64,000 bases of DNA from Diplosphaera chodatii (taxonomy: Eukaryota > Chlorophyta > Trebouxiophyceae > Prasiolales > Stichococcaceae). The position numbers were made by a program, and so were the translations under genes. How positions within the stretch are numbered: position 1 is the stretch's first letter; each line of letters begins with the position of its first letter. Of the stretch, positions 1 to 11,588 are shown in pieces. Below the pieces are notes generated by a model. The model saw only the letters and a program-made list of their open reading frames with translations, made no database searches and was not told the origin of the DNA. The DNA lies in the NCBI GenBank assembly GCA_032358165.1, contig JAALGY010000038.1:2170001-2234000 (forward strand), read 5' to 3'.

Positions 1-2240
1 CTCATCAGACGCGAGCCACGCGGCGGCCAGCAGCTGCACACGGGACAGCGGCCCCAGCAGTGTGCGGAGGTGAGCATATGGCTTGGTCCGCTCTGCAGCA
101 CAGCCAGGCACCAGATTCAATCGTGCCATGTTGATGGGGTTTGGTGCATATTGCTCGGTGCTGCTGTGCGCTGCCTCCGGCTGGCTGCCCAAGCACTTGG
201 GCGCCTGGCCGCTTGCCAGCCAAGCTGAGGACGCAGGTTGCACAGGATGCGCACGCCCCGCACTGGTTGATGCAGCTGAAGCACCTGGCGTCGGCAGGCT
301 GTCGCGCGCGAGCAGCACCAGGCCCACCAGCAGCCCGACGTGCGGCGCTGCCAGGCGGTCCAGGGCGGCGTGCAGAGCCGCGAGCACAGCGGAGTGCAGC
401 GCCGGCAGCCCTGCGGTCATGCAGCGCCTCTCGCCTGCACATCGCCACACCGCGCGAGTCGCCCGATTGCACTCTGCATCAGCTCCAGCACCCAGGTCGC
501 ACCGCCAACATCCAATATCTGACGGTGTGTCATGATGATGCACACCATCGCTTCTCTCCAATGCGCCACCAAATAACGTGCCATCTAGACTTTCACTGGT
601 CACAGCAGGTTCGGCAGCCTACACCTGCAGACTCGTACCTGTGATGTGCCGCAGCGTGAGGTGTGCCTCCCTCAAGCAGCCTGGTATCGTCGGGCCTGTT
701 CCATCATCGGGCTGCAGCCCGGCCGCAGCAGCTTGCCCCTCGACCTCGGCGCACACCAGGAGCTGCACGCAGTTGTTCTGGCAGACTGTTCAGTAATCTA
801 GCTAAGCGCTGAGAAGCATGACCAAGCATTAAGTCCTCACTATAGTGCACAGCATTCAGATCGCATTTTTGCCTACTGCACCAAAACCCCGAAGAGCCTG
901 ATGGATAAGTGCTTTGACGGAGCCCAGCACCCAGAGCACAGACACATCTTGTGCAAAAACAGCATCGACAGCTCGACATCACCTGTCGGATCAGCTGGCC
1001 CAGGGCGTCCAGCAGCTGGGGCTCGTGAATGCTGCTGCGCAGCGCTTGCTCAGACAGGCACCACAGCAGGCATTCCGCAGCCGTTCGCAGGCAAGCAAGG
1101 CGATGCCACAGCTCGATGGCCGCATCGCTCAGCTGAGTCTGCTGCTGCAGGTCGCGTGTTTGCTGCTGATGCTGGACTGCCGGGCCGAGGAGAGCACAAA
1201 AGTTGCATAGCGCCTCTGCGATTGTGCGCAGCATGCCAGTGCAGTCGATCGCAATCTGCGCCTGCAGCAGGTCAATGATGCATCCTTGAGGAGGCAGATG
1301 CTTGGCAAGCGCACATCTGGCTCCCTCCTGTGTGCCTCGGCACATCACATGGGTCAGGATTTGGGACACGACAGCAGGCAAGGACCACTCTCGTGCCGTC
1401 GCCCACTGGGTCAACAGTGGGGCCAACTGTGCTGATGTGTTCAAGGTGTGTCAAGGTGTTCCCGCTGTCCAGTGGCACGCACCTGCTGGCTGCTGAGCAG
1501 CTCGCTGCGCTGCGCGGTCTGGTGGGACATCATCACCAGGGCGCCTGTGAGGTGGACGGCGTTTAGGGCGCGCTGCGGCGAGCCCGGCAGCCCCCGGAGC
1601 AGCTCCGCCTCCGCGACCGGCAGCAGGCTTGGGCCCATCCACGCAAAAGCACCCAGCAGGCGCTTTGCCATGCCAGCAGGCACCGGGCGAATGATGCCCA
1701 TGCCAAAGGTGACCTGCATGAGGCCGTGGCAGAGGCAGGCGGCCGCAGCTGGGTCCGCTGTTTCATGCGCCTGCGTCCAGCCGGCTTTCTCCATTGCCGC
1801 CACGATCGCAGTCGCGCCGCGCCAGAGGCACGCCGCCTCGTGGCGTGGCAGCGCCTTCGGGTCGTCTCGGCAGCCGAGCCGCTCGGCCAGCTGGATCAGG
1901 TCCGCTGCGGCAGCTGCCTTGCTCCTGCCAAATGCCTGCCAGTCCGGCTCCATGCACACCAGCAGCTGGCGGTGGCGCTCTGTTTGCAAAGCGATAATGT
2001 CAGTGCATGCTGATTTACCTGATGAACATTGTAGAGCACATCCAAGCATCGCAAAACGTTCCCAGTCAAGCAGGTTGGCAGTACACCCCACAGCCAGGAT
2101 TAACCCTGCGCACCCTGCAGATCGGCTGCACAGGCCTTGGCGGCTGCCAACTCCGAGAAGACGAACGCGTGCCAGAAGGCCCTACCGAGCTGACGAAGCT
2201 CAAAGCTGCCCTTTCGTACGCAGCCTGTGATCATCGCACG
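1..2240 (-). CDS. Uncharacterised alpha-helical protein, 3' part cut by window edge
   Basis: I do not recognise this gene. Exon-like open stretches on the minus strand are Leu/Ala-rich and helical. One lies at about 2236-2110 and contains FELRQLGRAFWHAFVFSEL. One lies at about 1985-1490 and ends in LLSSQQ before a strong GTGCGT donor. One runs about 1430-1000 and starts LAPLLTQWATAREW after a CACAG acceptor. One lies at about 425-1 and contains ALHAALDRLAAPHVGLLVGL. The run of amphipathic helices suggests a HEAT/ARM-like solenoid such as an importin-type or scaffold protein, but no diagnostic motif is visible and that is inference. The 5' end is unresolved: a further open stretch at about 2700-2515 may belong to it. 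The 3' end lies beyond position 1. Splice joins between 2100 and 1985 did not resolve cleanly. Confidence 0.5.
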
Positions 2241-2950
2241 CACTTGCGAGTCCACCATCACACTCTATACATCGCACCCATGTATATGTGCACACGCACT
2301 GTTACCCTTCCAAGCAAGGCATCGTATCTAACGCTCACCATGATCGGTGCAGATGTCCAACTGCTGGGTGCAAACAGAAGACTTTGGATCGAAGCCCCAG
2401 ACGATCAGGGTGTGTGTCATGGCGCCGGCGCTGTGGAGTTTCGAAATCTCACTACGTTGGGGCTACACCTGATGCCAGCGTCGCGCAAATTGAAGCGATG
2501 AAGTTATTTGGTGTTCAAGGTACAAAGTCTGCAGTCCAACTCTGCAGCAGACCGTTGTGCAGCAACAGGCGCGCCAGCTTCGAGCATGAGTCATGCGTGC
2601 TGGATCGAACGACAAGTTGAAACTCGCCAGAACTGCCGTCCGCTGTGGTGCACCGGCAGCATGCTATCCGCAATTGTCTTACAAGCGCAGCAACGCTGTG
2701 ACGGGGCGTGATGGGTGATGGGATGACAGCACATTGATGCCATGGATCGGGGAGGTGCAGGTCAGCGCTGGCTGCAGGATGCAGTAGCAGGCAGTCGCAG
2801 CAGATGATCATGTTGCTGGTTGCCAGCAGCAGCCAGCACCCAGCTAGCAGAGACAGCCTGGTGACATTTGATTTGGATCACGCAGGACACATCAGCCTCA
2901 AGCTCAGGGGCTGGGGGCACACGGGAGGGTATAAAGCCACAATTACAGGT

Positions 2951-5900
2951 TTATGTCTGCGACGCAGCCAGCTCCCGCAACTTGCTGATGAAGTCGGCCT
3001 TCTCAAAGCAGTCGCGGCAGGAGACGCCCCGGTCCCGCAGCAGCTCCTTCAGCTGCCCCACCTTCAGCCGGCTGAAGTCCGTCTCCGGCGTGATCTTCAC
3101 CGCCTGCGGCAAAGGCACAGGCAGGGTCCCGTCTGTGCCGTCAATCCGTAGGCAGAACTACAGGCTGGCCTGCCAGTGCTCAGATGCCGCGCAAGCTGAG
3201 CAGATCCAGACGGCAGGAGCACAGCACGGCAAACACGCAAGCAGGGCACTACGCACACCTGCCGACACCGCTTGCCGCCGGCAAACTGGTCCAGGAAGCG
3301 CCGGATGGGCTCCGACTTCATCTCCCCGCTGTACGCCTCCCGCGTTTCGGCATCGCCGTTGCACACCACCAGCAGCGCCGGGAAGGCATCGACGCCGAAG
3401 GTCGCTGCCAGCGCCGCGTTGCTGCCGCGCACCTCGCCGAACGCCAGCCGGTCCCTGCAGTGCAACACAGCAGCATGAGCTCGCCGACTGGCAACCCTGC
3501 TTCGCTGCGGTGACATCAGGTGCCTGCTGCCAGGGACCTCGACTTCCGTACAGCCATCCCGAGCTGAGATTATAGTAACGGTTCACCTGTACTGGTTGGC
3601 CAGGGACAGCGCGAGCGGCGACGTCTCGTGCTTGGCCGTGAACAGCAGCACGCACGCGCCCCAGTCGGCGCGCGCCTTCTGCTTCCCGCTGCCGCTGCCG
3701 CCGCTGCCCCCGCAGCGCCGCAAGAACTCGTCCACCTGCTGGCATGGCGCAGATGTAGGCGACACACCGTACCTGCTCTACTCCAACTATCATGGAAAGA
3801 GCATGCAGGTATGGGCGTGGCAAGCGAAACTGGGGTATGAGCGTCTGAGGCTCTGCACGTCTGTGAATGGGCATCTGTCCAGGCAGCCTGGTACAGATCA
3901 TACAGCGGAGCTACACTTCTGCACGATGGACGTCACTGGGCCCCTGCCTGCTGCTGCCTGTTGAGCGTGGTGACATGGTTGGGCACGAGGCCCAGCGCCC
4001 AGGCCTTGATCGCGCCCGCCGACCGCTCGCCGTTATACTCCCCAGCTGCCTTGCCATTGACAAAGGCCTTGATCGTGGGGTAGCCCTGCACCCTGCGCAG
4101 CAAGAACAGCTCTGAAGAGTCGTGGCATGCACGCCATCCAGCACACTGCTGCATGGGCCCTGGCTGCGTACCCACACACAATCCTCAACCCCGTGAGAAG
4201 CAGCTGATTCCTGAAAAGGGCTTCTGTTCGGCAACATCCTGAACCCTTACACATGGCGCACCCGTGCTTCTGGCACAGGGCGGAGTCCGCATCGCAGTTC
4301 GCCGCGCCCACGCGCACCACCCCCTTGAGCGCCGACGCCAGCTTGCCCCAGTGCGGCGCCAGGTTGCGGCAGTGGCCGCTGCATGACGAGTGCAATCAAC
4401 GATTCAGGCTACGAGCTGTGTGGGGAAAAGCAGCCATGGTATGGTGGGTTCTGCAATACAAGTGCCGCTCAACCCCACCGCAGCAACTGCTGTTCCGCTC
4501 AAACCAGCCGAGTCACCAACAACACGCCAGTGCAGTGCAGCACAGCATGCCGCGGGCTCTGTCAGGAGAGCAATGTTCCATTGCAGCTTGGCTTGCTGGC
4601 AGCCCTGCCGGGGCTGAGCGACGTACCACCAGGGGGCGTAGAACTCCACGATTGCGACCTCGCGGAGGCCGTCCGGGAAGTTGATCGCAGAAAACTCCTC
4701 GACATGCGGGTGGCCGCCGTACAGCGACTCGCCCTGCCCTCCACCGCCCCTGCAGCAACCGAGCTCACCCCCTTGAACTGCTGCGGCCAAGTCAGGCAAT
4801 GGCTTTGTCGGGTGCACAGTGGTGTGCCGCCTGCAGTGGACTGGGCGCCTGTAGCTCGCAGCAACAGGTGGCAACATACCCCTGGCCGCCGCGCCGCTGC
4901 CTGCCGCCCATGCCCCCCTGGGCGAAGCCGCCGCCCATGCCGCCCCCTGGAGTCATGCATCTGAAATAATCAGATAACACAGGCATTCATCCGCAAGCTC
5001 TGCTGCGTCTCAGTACACGGCCATGCAGCATGCTGTTGACGCATGGCAACTCAGGGCTGACCTGGGAAGCCGCCGCCCATGCCGCCGCCGCCGCCCCCGA
5101 ACATGTCGCCCAGATTAATGCGCTGGCCGCCGCTGCTGCCCATGTTGATGTGCACGCGCTGGTGGCCGCCGCCGCCACCGCCGCCCATGTTGCCGAAGGG
5201 GTTGCCGCCGCCGAAGAACGCGTTGAAGATGTCTTGCGGGTCGCCCTGCACATGCACGGAGGCCTCCTGTCAAAGCTTGCATACGTGTCGGCTGAAAGAA
5301 TGCTTGCCGCACGCAAGCGCATGTATCAACGTTCCGCCGCCCCATCTGCTGTCATGCTTGAAACTACAGTTATGCAGCTGTGCAGCAGCTGGAGTGCACG
5401 TCACCTACCGCCCATCGTCACTTTCCGACCCCAACACTGCTGTCAGCTGCAAGCACCTGGAAGTGGAAGCCGCCGCCGCCGGGCCCGCCGCCGCCGCCTC
5501 CCCCGGGACCGCCGCCCTGCTTGAGTCCCTCCTCGCCATACTGGTCATAGATCTGCCGCTTCTTCTCGTCTGTCAGTGTCTCATACGCCGCTGCCACCTG
5601 ATTCAAGACGCCCCATGCTGATGTGACATCTGCTGTTTGCCACCATCTGAGAGCTCTGCGACGCCTACGCCCATGTGGCGCATATGATCTGCTGCTGCTT
5701 CGAGGCACTATTGGTACAGGCTGCTCTCACCTCTCGGAACTTCTGCTCCGCCTTCTCCTTGTTCTCCTTGTTGCGGTCGGGGTGCCACTTCCTACCGTAT
5801 GAAATGCACGGTGAGTGAGCAAAGAACTCTACAGTGGTGCACGCAGGCCGTGCGGTTGCCAGCTACTGCTTACGGTTGCGGTGCGCTCACGGACAGTGCG

Positions 5901-6103
5901 TGAAGGAGACAGGGGCAGCGAGCAGCAGCTCACAGCGCCTGCCGCCGGTAGGCCTTCTTTATGGTGGCCTCGTCCGCATCGGGGCTGATGCCGAGAGTAT
6001 CATAGTACTTCGTGTCCCGCACCGCTCCCACGCAGGCCGCACAAAGCGCCAACAGCAGGCAGATGCAAACCCCTGCTGCAGAGGGCAGAACCCGCGAGCG
6101 CAT
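2951..6103 (-). CDS. ER J-domain protein with thioredoxin (WCGHC) domain and C-terminal SAP-like domain
   Basis: Probable ER-lumen co-chaperone/oxidoreductase of the ERdj5 (DnaJ-PDI) type. The start at 6103 opens with a signal peptide (hydrophobic core [16 protein letters not shown]). A J domain follows at about residues 30-95: [20 protein letters not shown], an intron, then KWHPDRN with the HPD triad intact. A long Gly/Phe/Met-rich linker comes next. A thioredoxin fold then has the redox site WCGHC at about residue 249; it is split by an intron (exon ends at 4627, next starts at 4378), and joining them restores W-C-G-H-C in frame. [10 protein letters not shown] supplies the cis-Pro loop. A second thioredoxin-like segment (about 3735-3265) has no CxxC. 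The last exon has [20 protein letters not shown], like the SAP-like C-terminal domain of MANF/ARMET. The stop is TAA at 2951. No KDEL-type tail is seen. Exons from 6103 to 4092 join in phase; later edges are approximate. Confidence 0.88.
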
Positions 6104-6824
6104 GCCGATGGGTGCTCTCTGTGCACTGGATCGTTTGTCTTGCTCTTGAGCCTCAAGGATGTGTGTCAAGCGAGCTACTGCAACGAAGCACTCCGTGAAC
6201 CCTCAAAGTTTCCTGCACACGGCGCGCCTGATGCTCACGGCGACCCCTGCTTGTTTCCTGGGGTATAATGACAGTTTTTACGACTCAGTATCAATATGGG
6301 AGTGCCATCACACAGCGCGAGCATCGAGAGTGGTCGCAGTCAGGGGAACTGCAAATGGTTCTGCACGCTGGTTGGTCAGCGCCCTCGGCTGCAAAACGCA
6401 AGTGCAACTGGGGCATGCACAGAAGCACCCGGTTTACAAGGCTCTAGCACAACGTTGATGTCTTGCGTAAGGTCGTCGAGAGGTTGCCTAGGCATTTGGC
6501 GTTGTGTGACAGAAGACCATCATGCCACCCGCCTGAGTGCGATATAGTCTGGAGACGCCAATCGCTTGCAACGAGAGCAGCTGATGGCTACTAATGCAGC
6601 ATGCTGTGGATAGACATGAAGTGACCGGGTTGCAGCCTCAGGATCCGCTGGTTGTACCCTCGGTTTTGGCAGCATGATGCCTCAGGTGCGTCACCATGTG
6701 GTGCCGCTCTGTTCGCCCGCTGTTGCACACACCGTAAGCAAACCGAGACCAAGGGGCAGAAGACCACAGCACTGAACGTTGCGAAACATCTCATGCACGC
6801 GTGACGAGAATCTGAGACGCTGCT
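6104..6824. other. Intergenic region between two divergent genes
   Basis: These 720 bases separate the start of the J-domain/thioredoxin gene (minus) from that of TMEM18 (plus). They must hold both promoters and 5' UTRs. I see no gene, no convincing TATA box at a usual distance from either start, and no RNA gene. Confidence 0.5.
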
Positions 6825-7915
6825 ATGGCGCAGGCATTTGGGCAGCTGGGCGAGGCTGCGGAGTCGGCATGGCAGGCGGTGCAGGCGGACCTCAAGGCCA
6901 AGATGGCGGAGTTCAACTCGCAGCCCGGCGTGGTCGACGGCCTGAAGGGCTTCGCAGCCGCCGTCGACTGGACGGTACGCCGGTGCCATGCCTGCATGTG
7001 TGCAGAGGGGTGCCGCTGAGGTAGCAGACTCAGGTAGGATGCTCGCCGCTAGATACAGAAGAACGTCTTGGCTGGGCTGCAGGAGCCTTGGATTGGCTAC
7101 CTGCTCACTTTTCACGTGTTTCTCCTGACGGCAGCGGTCCTGAAGCGGCGCAGCCAGGCGGTTACCGCCTCCATCTTCTTCTTGTCAAGTGGGTCCCTTG
7201 CTCCGACCCTGCAGCACACAAAAACAACTATTGCGCGGTGTCGCTCATGGCCCTCACGTTGCCTAAAGGTGCTACCAGCATGCTCCTGAGTCGGCCTCGC
7301 TCTGGCTGCTACCTTTGACCAGCTCAAATGTGGTGGGGTCTGTGCCTGCCTGCTCAGCAGCCTCAGGCACAGTGCTACCCCCGAGAACATCATTCTGACG
7401 GGCTGCTGCTGCGTGCAGTGGCCCTGGTGTACAATGCGGAGCGCATCAACGCGCTTGCGGGGCGCCACTGGCAGCGCTTTGCCCGGCAAAACTACTTTGA
7501 CGGCAATGGCGTGTTTGCGGGCGTGCTGCTCGGAGCCCCGCTGCTGTTCATCATGTTTGTGATTTTGGTGAGTCTCTTCATCCCAACGCTGTGCATTGCA
7601 GGCACTGACCGTTGAGTTCTGTTCACGCTGACATCCTTCTGCTGCCTCACAGTCAATCACCACTCCCAGCAGTCTGGTGGCACGCATGTGCATGCAGACT
7701 GGCCACTGACGAGCTGTTGCCATTTCGTGCAGCTGATCTACCTGCAGCAGATGGCGGTGCTGCTGGTGCGCATGAAGCGCACCGAGCTGCGGGTCAAGGC
7801 CAAGCGGAGAGCAGCTGCGGCGGCGGGTGCTGCAGGGTCGGCGGGCGGCAATGGTGCCGCCCTGGACGATCATAGCACTGCAGGGTCTGCTGCGGCAGGG
7901 CCCAAGCTGGACTAA
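6825..7915 (+). CDS. TMEM18: TMEM18 family membrane protein
   Basis: TMEM18 proteins are small three-helix proteins of the nuclear envelope/ER membrane. Four exons join exactly: 6825-6974, 7059-7188, 7419-7567 and 7733-7915, giving 203 residues. Family landmarks appear in order. They are EPWIGYLLTFHVFLLTAAVL (first membrane segment, about residue 60), FFLSMALVYNAERINALA (second, across the exon 2/3 junction), HWQRFARQNYFDGNGVF (the conserved loop), and APLLFIMFVIL plus LIYLQQMAVLLVRM (third). The tail is basic and Ala/Gly-rich (VKAKRRAAAAAG) and longer than in animals, where the protein is about 140 residues. The start ATGGCGCAG is the first in-frame ATG before an open 50-codon exon. It is divergent from the J-domain gene. 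Confidence 0.9.
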
Positions 7916-8057
7916 GCTGTTGTACACTAAGCTCAATGGTTTCCCCTGTCAGCTGAACCCTCTGTACACCTCGTGATCAGGCAACGGTTGGAGTGGGTTT
8001 CTCTGCAGCGCTGTTATAAAGCAGACTCATCAAACGAAGATGGATGTTGCCACACCC

Positions 8058-11000
8058 CTAGCTAGGGCATGGCAAGCTCTCATCGCCGTGCCCAAAGTAA
8101 TCAACCAGGTTGCCTTCAGTAACAGGCCTGAAAAGTTTGCCAACAGCAAAACCAGCAGTCTCATGCATGCAGTTTCCTACGCCTCTAGCAGTTCCCAGGC
8201 CAACTGGCTGGCCAGTTCCCAGACGATTCGAATCACTTTGCAGCACATGCGCCAGCTGCAGCTGGACTCTGGCTACGGATCGTCAGAGCCGGGTACCGTC
8301 ACCGGCCCGCTGTAGTTTGGCTGCTTGACCCGCGGCCGCATGCTGCAGTGAGCATGTACAACAGCCGTCAGAGCACAGCAGGCCGTTCAACACGCAATAC
8401 GAGTGGCGCAGCACTGCTGCTTCGCAGGATGCGCATCGGATGTTGATGCCGAAAAGCAACAGCGACAGGGAATTGGACAAGGGCTCACTGCAAAAACACG
8501 TTGGCCATGAAGCGCCCGACGAGGGGGTTGGGGCGGCCGTGGGCACAAGACGCGCCCTCGTACTGCAGACAGCGGAAGCCCAGATGAGCGAGCAGCGGAG
8601 CCCCAGTGGAAACAGTGCTGTCCAGTCAACAAGCGCAGGGGTATGGTTTTACAGACGGGAGGCGACGGGGGCTGCTTACCAGCACCATGTCGCCTGGCTT
8701 CATCAACACCTGCAACATGCAGGAGCGACTGAGCGCTGTACATGCAGAGGGACTACGGCGGAACACTTCAGGCGCCATGCTCAGCGCGGGCACCGCGGCT
8801 GTATGCCTTGTGTCCCAAGCAGGGGGCAAGGCTCGCCTTGGTGAGCTTGCCGCTGTGGCCGAACACGTCCAGCGGCCAGGGCTCCCCGACGTCCTGGTCC
8901 ACGTTGATGATGGCGGACACCTGGTGCGTGTCTGGCCTGTCTGCGTGGTCCTGCACAGCCAGCACAGGGAGCTTGGCGACATGCTCGCATGAGCGCACAG
9001 CTCGTATCATGATGCACCCTTTGCTTCAACACGTGTGCCATGCAAGCGCACAGCTCGTAATATGACACATCCTTCTGGTTTGACACGCGTGCCATGCAGG
9101 CCCGATTGACGGTGAGATACTGCCTGAAGGTCAAAGAGTAGGATGAACCACGCTGTTGCATACGGTTGCACCTGCAGGATGCTGCCCTCGGTGTACACGC
9201 GCACGCCGTAGATTGCGGAGGGCACAAGCGGTATGTTGCCGATCCATTCCTCAAACACCGGCCGGATCAGCTCAAAAATGGTTGGCTTCATGCTGCCGAT
9301 CTCTGGCAGATCCACCAGCAGGAACCTGCACGACAGCTTTGCATTCGGCGACGATGCAGGATGTTTGCAAATGCTATGGAGCCTCAGTGTTGCAGTGTCG
9401 TGGACCATACACTAAACATGCCGTGCCTGCTCTGCTCGTGATTGACATAGATGTTGTCGTCTGTCCAGTTCTCTATGACCGAGTTGTTCTTGTGCTTCTC
9501 AAAGAACTCCTGCAAAAGCAGGGTGAGCCGCTAGGCGGACGCCAGGGACACCAGGGACAAGCACAAATCGCAGCACATGTACTGTCCAGCGCCAGTGCTG
9601 TCATCAAGCAGCAGGCGGGCACCTTCAGCAGCGCATACAGCAGCGGAGGCGCCCGCGTCTTCTTGAAGCCCGCCTTCGTGTACCGCGGAATCCACTTTTT
9701 CTGCACCACATGGAAGACCCAGCTACCAGTAGCAGAGATTGAGCAGGCGGCCTGCTGCACAGCAGTCACTTCGGCTTCCTAGCTGCGGCTGCAGTGCTGC
9801 AGCAGTGATATGGGTGTGACGCAGCTCCAGCCTGCAGCCCGCCTGCTCGTGGATGTCCGACAGCAGCTTCCCGAAGTTGGCCTCCCGGTCCCGCAGCAGC
9901 CGCGGCGTCATCTCGATGTGCGGCAGCGGCAGCTTGCACCCCGGGTCCGTGAACAGGTTGCAGTCCTCTGGCCGCCGCACGATCAGGTGCGTGTCCCCCT
10001 TCACCTGGCGGGCGTGCAGCATCCAGTCGTTTCGATTGCGCCTATGGGCCATGGACGACTGCAGCAGCCACTCTTTCCAACAAGCGGTCGCTGGAACAGG
10101 CGCTGTGTGGCATCCTGGTGGCAAAGCTGCAGTGGGTGCAACGAGCGCTGGGAGCGGCGGGGTGCGTACCCTGTGCACGATGACTGGCTTGGGCGCCGGG
10201 GCGTCCCTGGCGACCACTGGCGTGACCACCCACTCCGCCTGCCACACAACCGACGCCATGAGCCGTGGAGTAGAGGCAGGACAGTCGCACATGCAGTGCA
10301 GCATGTGCGGTCGCTGACAACCCCAGTGCAGCGTTTGCACACAACACACTGCGCCCGAAGACACAGCAGCAAGCTCTGGATCGCAGCAGAATCACGACCC
10401 AGAAAGCAGGGGCCCACCCCGAGCGGCGTCTCGATCCACTGCCGCCCCTTGGGCTCCAGCACGAACTCGCCGAGCGGGCGCCCGGCGTCGGGGTTGCGCG
10501 GGTCGCGCACGTGCCGGAAGCGGTACGCCGACCGCGTGTGGTCGTTGGCCAGCAGGATGGGGTGCCTGCGCCAAAGCGCAGGTGTCGTCAGCAGCATTGC
10601 ATGCAAATGTGGGAGGTAGCTGCCTCAACGCTTTGCAGCATGGCTAGTTCATGGTAGAAAACACAGCTGCAGGCTGCCAGGAGCACAACCTACCTGCCGG
10701 TGCGCGTGAGCCACATCGCGACGTCGCGCGCGCTGGTGGGCTGGGTGGCCGCGGCCGCGGGGCCGCCGGCGCCGCTGCCTGCATCCGTGCGCACCTCCAG
10801 CACCGGCGGCGCCCCGCAGCTCGCCGGCATGCAGTGCGGGTGGATGTACACCACCGCCGGCAGCTGCTCCACGCCGAACCAGCTGCCTGCACGGTGCCAG
10901 GCTCCAGGATCATCAAGGCATGAGTCATGCGCTGCTGCCGCTCATGCATGGTCTCAGGCACCTCGGCTGCGCCCTCCAGCAGAACGCGCCGTCACATGTT

Positions 11001-11588
11001 GAACGGGTAGACTGGCAGTGGCAACTCTTGGCAGAGGGATGTCACTGTCTACCTGCACTGTCATGCCTACTCGAGCCACCTTGGCATGACAGTCGCAGGC
11101 CACACCATCCAGCACAGCGCCGGGCCCAGCTGCCGTGGTCATGCAAGTCGGCTGTGACACACTGCGAAGGCCGCACCAAGGCTGGCGGCCTCTGCGCCAC
11201 GGTACCAGGTGATGCCCAGCGGCTCCACCACCTCCCCGGCTTCTTTTTCCAGCGCATTCGCGTCCCAGGCCGGGCTGCCGCCGGGCCCCGCCCCCGTCAG
11301 CACCAGCAGCGTGTGGCGGTACCCGGGGATGGGCATGAAGGGGTCCTCCTGCGGCTTGGCCAGCGCGGCCCCGCCCTGTGTCGGCTGCACCTGCAGGCTC
11401 CTGCGCTGGACGCTGAAGGTGTGGTGGTCCCCATCGTGCCGCCGCAGCGCTGTGTATGAGAACCCTAGGATGGCGAACAGGCCGATGCCCAAAAGGATGC
11501 CGATCGCTGGCACCGGCAGGCAGCGGTTGCGGCTGCGGCGCCCCTTGGTGCGCAGCGGCTTGCTGAATGGCGCCACGGAGGTCGCCAT
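8058..11588 (-). CDS. Membrane-anchored 2-oxoglutarate/Fe(II) dioxygenase, prolyl 4-hydroxylase-like
   Basis: Probable type II membrane hydroxylase of the secretory pathway. Exon 1 (from 11588) starts MATSVAPFSKPLRTKGRRSR, and one hydrophobic anchor follows (VPAIGILLGIGLFAILGF). The next exons resemble a thioredoxin-like fold: WFGVEQLPAVVYIHP, then RDVAMWL. The catalytic domain is C-terminal. It includes LPEIGSMKPTIFELIRPVFE, YGVRVYTEGSILQ, and DHADRPDTHQVSAIINVDQD with the HxD iron ligands as H-A-D. It continues with MKPGDMVL and then YEGASCAHGRPNP, whose His is the second iron ligand. The order matches P4H-alpha-like proteins of algae and diatoms. The end is ambiguous: either TGA at 8485, or a further intron (TTTTCAG acceptor) to PVTEGNLVDYFGHGDESLPC and TAG at 8058. 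One intron appears to use a GC donor (8836). The substrate cannot be told from sequence. Confidence 0.82.
8992..9098. repeat. Two-copy imperfect tandem repeat, unit 53-54 bp, in an intron
   Basis: Units at 8992-9044 and 9045-9098 both begin AGCGCACAGCTCGTA and both end GTGCCATGCA, with scattered substitutions in the middle. The repeat lies in an intron of the dioxygenase gene. Confidence 0.8.
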
